A DNA stretch of 8,712 nt from the NCBI GenBank assembly GCA_013205455.1, contig JABMMO010000057.1, positions 1 to 8,712 of the forward strand, read 5' to 3'. Shown piece by piece: positions 6,516 through 8,712 of this stretch. Origin of the DNA: Actinomycetota bacterium. GTDB taxonomy: Bacteria > Actinomycetota > Actinomycetes > Nanopelagicales > Nanopelagicaceae. The notes beneath the pieces were generated by a model. That model had not been told where the DNA came from. It searched no databases and was given only the letters and a program-made list of their open reading frames with translations. Positions within the stretch are counted from its first letter, which is position 1, and every line of letters begins with the position of its first letter. The translations under genes and the position numbers were made by a program.

Positions 6516-6525
6516 TTAAAGACCG
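6506..6525. other. Hairpin spanning the abutting stop codons of the PLDc_N gene and ccsB
   Basis: CGGTCT (6506-6511) pairs with AGACCG (6520-6525), giving a perfect 6-bp stem with an 8-base loop that contains both stop codons (TAA on each strand). It sits exactly where two convergent transcription units meet, so it could slow polymerase from either side or protect 3' ends. There is no T-run after the stem on either strand, so it is not a classical intrinsic terminator, and a 6-bp stem may be chance. Confidence 0.35.
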
Positions 6526-7415
6526 GAGTAAGTGTGTCTTCCGGTTCCCCAAACATTTACATATACATAATTAAAAAGAAATGTTGAGCCAGCAAATAGA
6601 CAGAGCCAAGCTGCCTTCTTACCTTTCCAACCAGCCGTGACGCGTGCATGTAAATAAGCGGCGTAGGCAACCCAAGTTATAAATGCCCAAGTTTCTTTTG
6701 GATCCCATCCCCAATAACGACCCCAAGCAGATTCGGCCCAGATTGCGCCGGCAATAACTGCGAAAGTCCAAAGTGGAAAAACAAATGCAACTAGGCGATA
6801 GGTAAGTTGGTCAAGTACTTCAAGAGATGGCAACCGTTTCGCCCAAGCATTTCTACCGCCACGTGATTCCATTCGGTCCAGAATCAAATAGGTAGCGGCG
6901 ATCGTGTTTGCTAGTAGAAATACACCACCCGAAATAATCGCAGCAGAAACATGCACAACTAACCAGGTTGATTTAAGTGCTGGAACTAATGGTGCACTTG
7001 GACGATAAAGCAGAGTAATCGCAGTACCAAGAACTAACAGAACTGCAATTGAAATTGGTAGCCCCAACCAACGTAAGTCAAATTTCTTTAGCGCTGCGAG
7101 ATAAGCGCCAGTAAATGCGAGCGCTCCGGTAATGGAGAACTCATACATGTTTCCCCACGGAACTCGATGCGCTGATAGCCCGCGAACTATTACCCCGGCA
7201 AGTAGTAATAAGAACCCGAGAATCATTAGCGCAGTTGCTATGCGCGCAACCTTTTCGGTCTTAGATCGATCAAAAACGTTGGTGCGAGTGGCGGATTCAT
7301 CGCCCCGAACGGACCAAGCTGTTTCAATTGCATGCATAAAAAAAGTTATTGTGAATACAAAAAGCGATGAATAAATTAGGTTGTTAGAGAGATAGGCCAG
7401 CGAAGTTGAGCTCAT
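6516..7415 (-). CDS. ccsB: Cytochrome c biogenesis protein CcsB/CcsA family (heme handling, System II)
   Basis: This is the polytopic membrane partner of ResB in System II cytochrome c maturation, which carries heme across the membrane and presents it for attachment to CXXCH apocytochromes. It has 299 residues. The tryptophan-rich WWD signature is clear: IWAESAWGRYWGWDPKETWA (225-244), continuing as FITWVAYAAYLHAR (245-258). Candidate heme-ligand or conserved histidines are His83 (SAHRVPWGNMYE), His155 (VVHVSAA), His256 (YLHAR) and His294 near the C-terminus (GTGRHTYSGL). Hydrophobic segments lie near 12-30, 58-78, 93-108, 118-136, 150-177, 205-226, 242-256 and 268-288. ATG 7415 directly follows the resB TAG with no gap, and AGGAGA five bases upstream lies inside the end of resB, so the pair is tightly coupled. 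Naming varies: the M. tuberculosis equivalent (Rv0529) is called CcsA. Confidence 0.95.
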   Translation of the reverse strand: MSSTSLAYLSNNLIYSSLFVFTITFFMHAIETAWSVRGDESATRTNVFDRSKTEKVARIATALMILGFLLLLAGVIVRGLSAHRVPWGNMYEFSITGALAFTGAYLAALKKFDLRWLGLPISIAVLLVLGTAITLLYRPSAPLVPALKSTWLVVHVSAAIISGGVFLLANTIAATYLILDRMESRGGRNAWAKRLPSLEVLDQLTYRLVAFVFPLWTFAVIAGAIWAESAWGRYWGWDPKETWAFITWVAYAAYLHARVTAGWKGKKAAWLCLFAGSTFLFNYVYVNVWGTGRHTYSGL

Positions 7416-8712
7416 CTACCTCTCCTTAATCCAAGTAGTTAAATCTATGATTTCTTTTTCCAATCCTTCGATATTGTTTTTAGAAAGTCCAGCAACTTCC
7501 ACAACTTCACCAATTTTAATCCAAATTCGACGGCGTCGAGTAAAGAGCGAAATTAGTAAGCCCAATATGGCGAGGATACTTCCAACTAGCGCATATTGCT
7601 TTCCGGGATCTCTAACGATTTGTAAATTTACCCAAGGGGTATAACCATCAAATGTGATGGTGCCCACGCCATTAAAGGAATAGCTTTCGCCGATTGCTAA
7701 CTCTTTCAATCCAATTCGTTCCATCTTTGACGTATCAAGACGATAAACCGATTGCGGAATGCCATCATCCATACCAAGATCACCTTGGAAAACCGAAAGT
7801 AAAAGTCGTGGGTCTAACGCTTCTGGAAAGGATGAAAATGCGCCGCGGCTAGCGCTCCGATCAGCTGTCGGAATAAATGATCCAACAAATCCAATCTGTG
7901 GCTCCATATCTGGAATCTTGATGGTGCCAGCAGAAGTTAAGTTTGCATCTTGTGGTAAAAATGGGACTGCGCCTTGAAAAATTACATCGCCAGATTTATC
8001 TCTAACTGTTACCAACGGCGAATAACCATTAGCTTGTAGAAATACCCGTGTGCTGCCAAAAGTAAGTGGGCTATTAACTTTTATTACTTTTGTTTTAGAT
8101 GCACCGCCAACCACATCAGATGCTGAAGCGGTAAGTGTGTAATCAATCGGTGCATTAGTTCCTAAGTCATATTCGGCTTTAAAGTTCGTTAAAGTAAGAG
8201 AAAATGGGTTGAGATTTTCTACTTTGAAGAATCTTCCAGCCGTCAAATTGTCATAACTTGTTGGGGTATTTATAAAGCGTTCGCCAATATTTACGATCGC
8301 CTCGCCGCGCATTCCTAGAACCGAGCTCGAGCCGATGCCAACTAAAACAACAATTAACGAAAGATGAAACAGTAAATTTCCGGTTTCACGGGCATAACCT
8401 TTTTCAGCTGAAATTGAATTTGGATTATGGCGAATTCGAAAACGATTTTTCTTCAACCAAGTCTCGGCGTTAGCTAGCGCGGTGGTGGAATCACAATCAA
8501 CAACGCGATGGAACTCTAACCGGTTTAAATTTTTAGGAGTAAGAGGTGGCTTTGCACCGATTGCTTTGAAGTGTTCCCAAGATCTAGGTAACACACACCC
8601 AACAAGTGAGATGAAAAGCAGCAAATAGATTGCGGAAAACCATGGTGACCCGTAAACATCAAATAGTTTTAGTCGATCCATCCATTCGGCAACGTCTGGG
8701 TTGTTATTGAAA
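7416..8712 (-). CDS. resB: Cytochrome c biogenesis protein ResB/Ccs1, 5'-truncated by the window edge
   Basis: ResB (Ccs1) forms the heme-delivery and ligation complex with CcsB and carries a large extracytoplasmic domain. The frame stays open from the ATG at 8681 to the right edge, and the codons beyond it (FNNNPDVAEW) fit the conserved ResB segment preceding DRL.LFDVYGSPWFSAIYL. The true start is therefore outside, and roughly the first hundred residues with one membrane helix are missing. Numbered from Met 8681, a helix spans 12-33 (ending GCVLPR), a second 102-123 includes His106 (LLFHLSL), the conserved heme-ligand position of the family, the extracytoplasmic domain runs about 124-363, and the last helix is 364-381 followed by TRRRR. 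The cytoplasmic tail (about 386-421), with GEVVEVAGLSKNN, resembles other actinobacterial ResB proteins. It is the upstream gene of ccsB; genes such as ccdA and a ResA-like thioredoxin would be expected beyond the edge. Confidence 0.93.
   Translation of the reverse strand, partial: FNNNPDVAEWMDRLKLFDVYGSPWFSAIYLLLFISLVGCVLPRSWEHFKAIGAKPPLTPKNLNRLEFHRVVDCDSTTALANAETWLKKNRFRIRHNPNSISAEKGYARETGNLLFHLSLIVVLVGIGSSSVLGMRGEAIVNIGERFINTPTSYDNLTAGRFFKVENLNPFSLTLTNFKAEYDLGTNAPIDYTLTASASDVVGGASKTKVIKVNSPLTFGSTRVFLQANGYSPLVTVRDKSGDVIFQGAVPFLPQDANLTSAGTIKIPDMEPQIGFVGSFIPTADRSASRGAFSSFPEALDPRLLLSVFQGDLGMDDGIPQSVYRLDTSKMERIGLKELAIGESYSFNGVGTITFDGYTPWVNLQIVRDPGKQYALVGSILAILGLLISLFTRRRRIWIKIGEVVEVAGLSKNNIEGLEKEIIDLTTWIKER
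7421..7427 (-). promoter_or_regulatory. Ribosome binding site of ccsB within the resB 3' end
   Basis: AAGGAGA on the minus strand lies five bases before the ccsB ATG and overlaps the last codons of resB. It supports the chosen ccsB start and allows ribosomes to load independently of read-through from resB. Confidence 0.75.

Noticed and set aside
1..8712. CRISPR arrays, tRNA or rRNA genes, insertion sequences, integrase or att sites
   Set aside because: No repeated spacer pattern, cloverleaf, transposase-like protein or flanking repeats were seen; nearly every base is accounted for by conserved metabolic genes.

Overview
The window reads as a compact stretch of a low-GC actinobacterial chromosome holding most of the classical (o-succinylbenzoate) menaquinone pathway, followed by part of a System II cytochrome c maturation locus. 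The encoded MenC, MenD, MenA, ResB, CcsB and small PLDc_N-like proteins resemble actinobacterial family members (recalled Mycobacterium tuberculosis sequences align along their whole length), yet the DNA is AT-rich, roughly 40-45% GC by eye. Genes abut or overlap almost everywhere: only 88 of 8712 bases lie outside a coding region. That combination fits streamlined freshwater Actinobacteria of the acI/Nanopelagicales type. This placement is an inference, not a demonstrated fact.

Layout. 1-825 (+) is the 3' part of a menF/entC-type isochorismate synthase gene. It runs tail-to-tail into 811-2394 (-), menD, with a 15-base overlap of the coding ends. menD, menC (2382-3386) and menB (3393-4271) form a minus-strand operon transcribed in the order menB-menC-menD. 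A 73-base divergent intergenic region (4272-4344) separates it from the plus-strand group menE (4345-5385), menA (5382-6251) and a small membrane protein of the PLDc_N family (6261-6515). The last stop codon abuts the stop codon of ccsB (6516-7415, -). ccsB is preceded, without a gap, by resB (7416 to the right edge, -), whose 5' part lies outside the window.

How they work together. MenF converts chorismate to isochorismate, MenD makes SEPHCHC, MenC makes o-succinylbenzoate, MenE makes OSB-CoA, MenB closes the ring to DHNA-CoA, and MenA prenylates DHNA in the membrane. MenH, the DHNA-CoA thioesterase and the MenG/UbiE methyltransferase are not in the window. ResB and CcsB deliver and ligate heme to apocytochrome c outside the membrane, which would serve the menaquinol-oxidising respiratory chain.

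No exotic system was found: no CRISPR, mobile element, tRNA or toxin-antitoxin module. The points most worth a second look are an E. coli/Bacillus-like (type I, bicarbonate-type) MenB in an otherwise actinobacterial cluster, a substitution at a MenD position known as part of the DHNA feedback site in M. tuberculosis, leaderless-looking starts for menE and the PLDc_N gene, and the extreme packing of gene ends.
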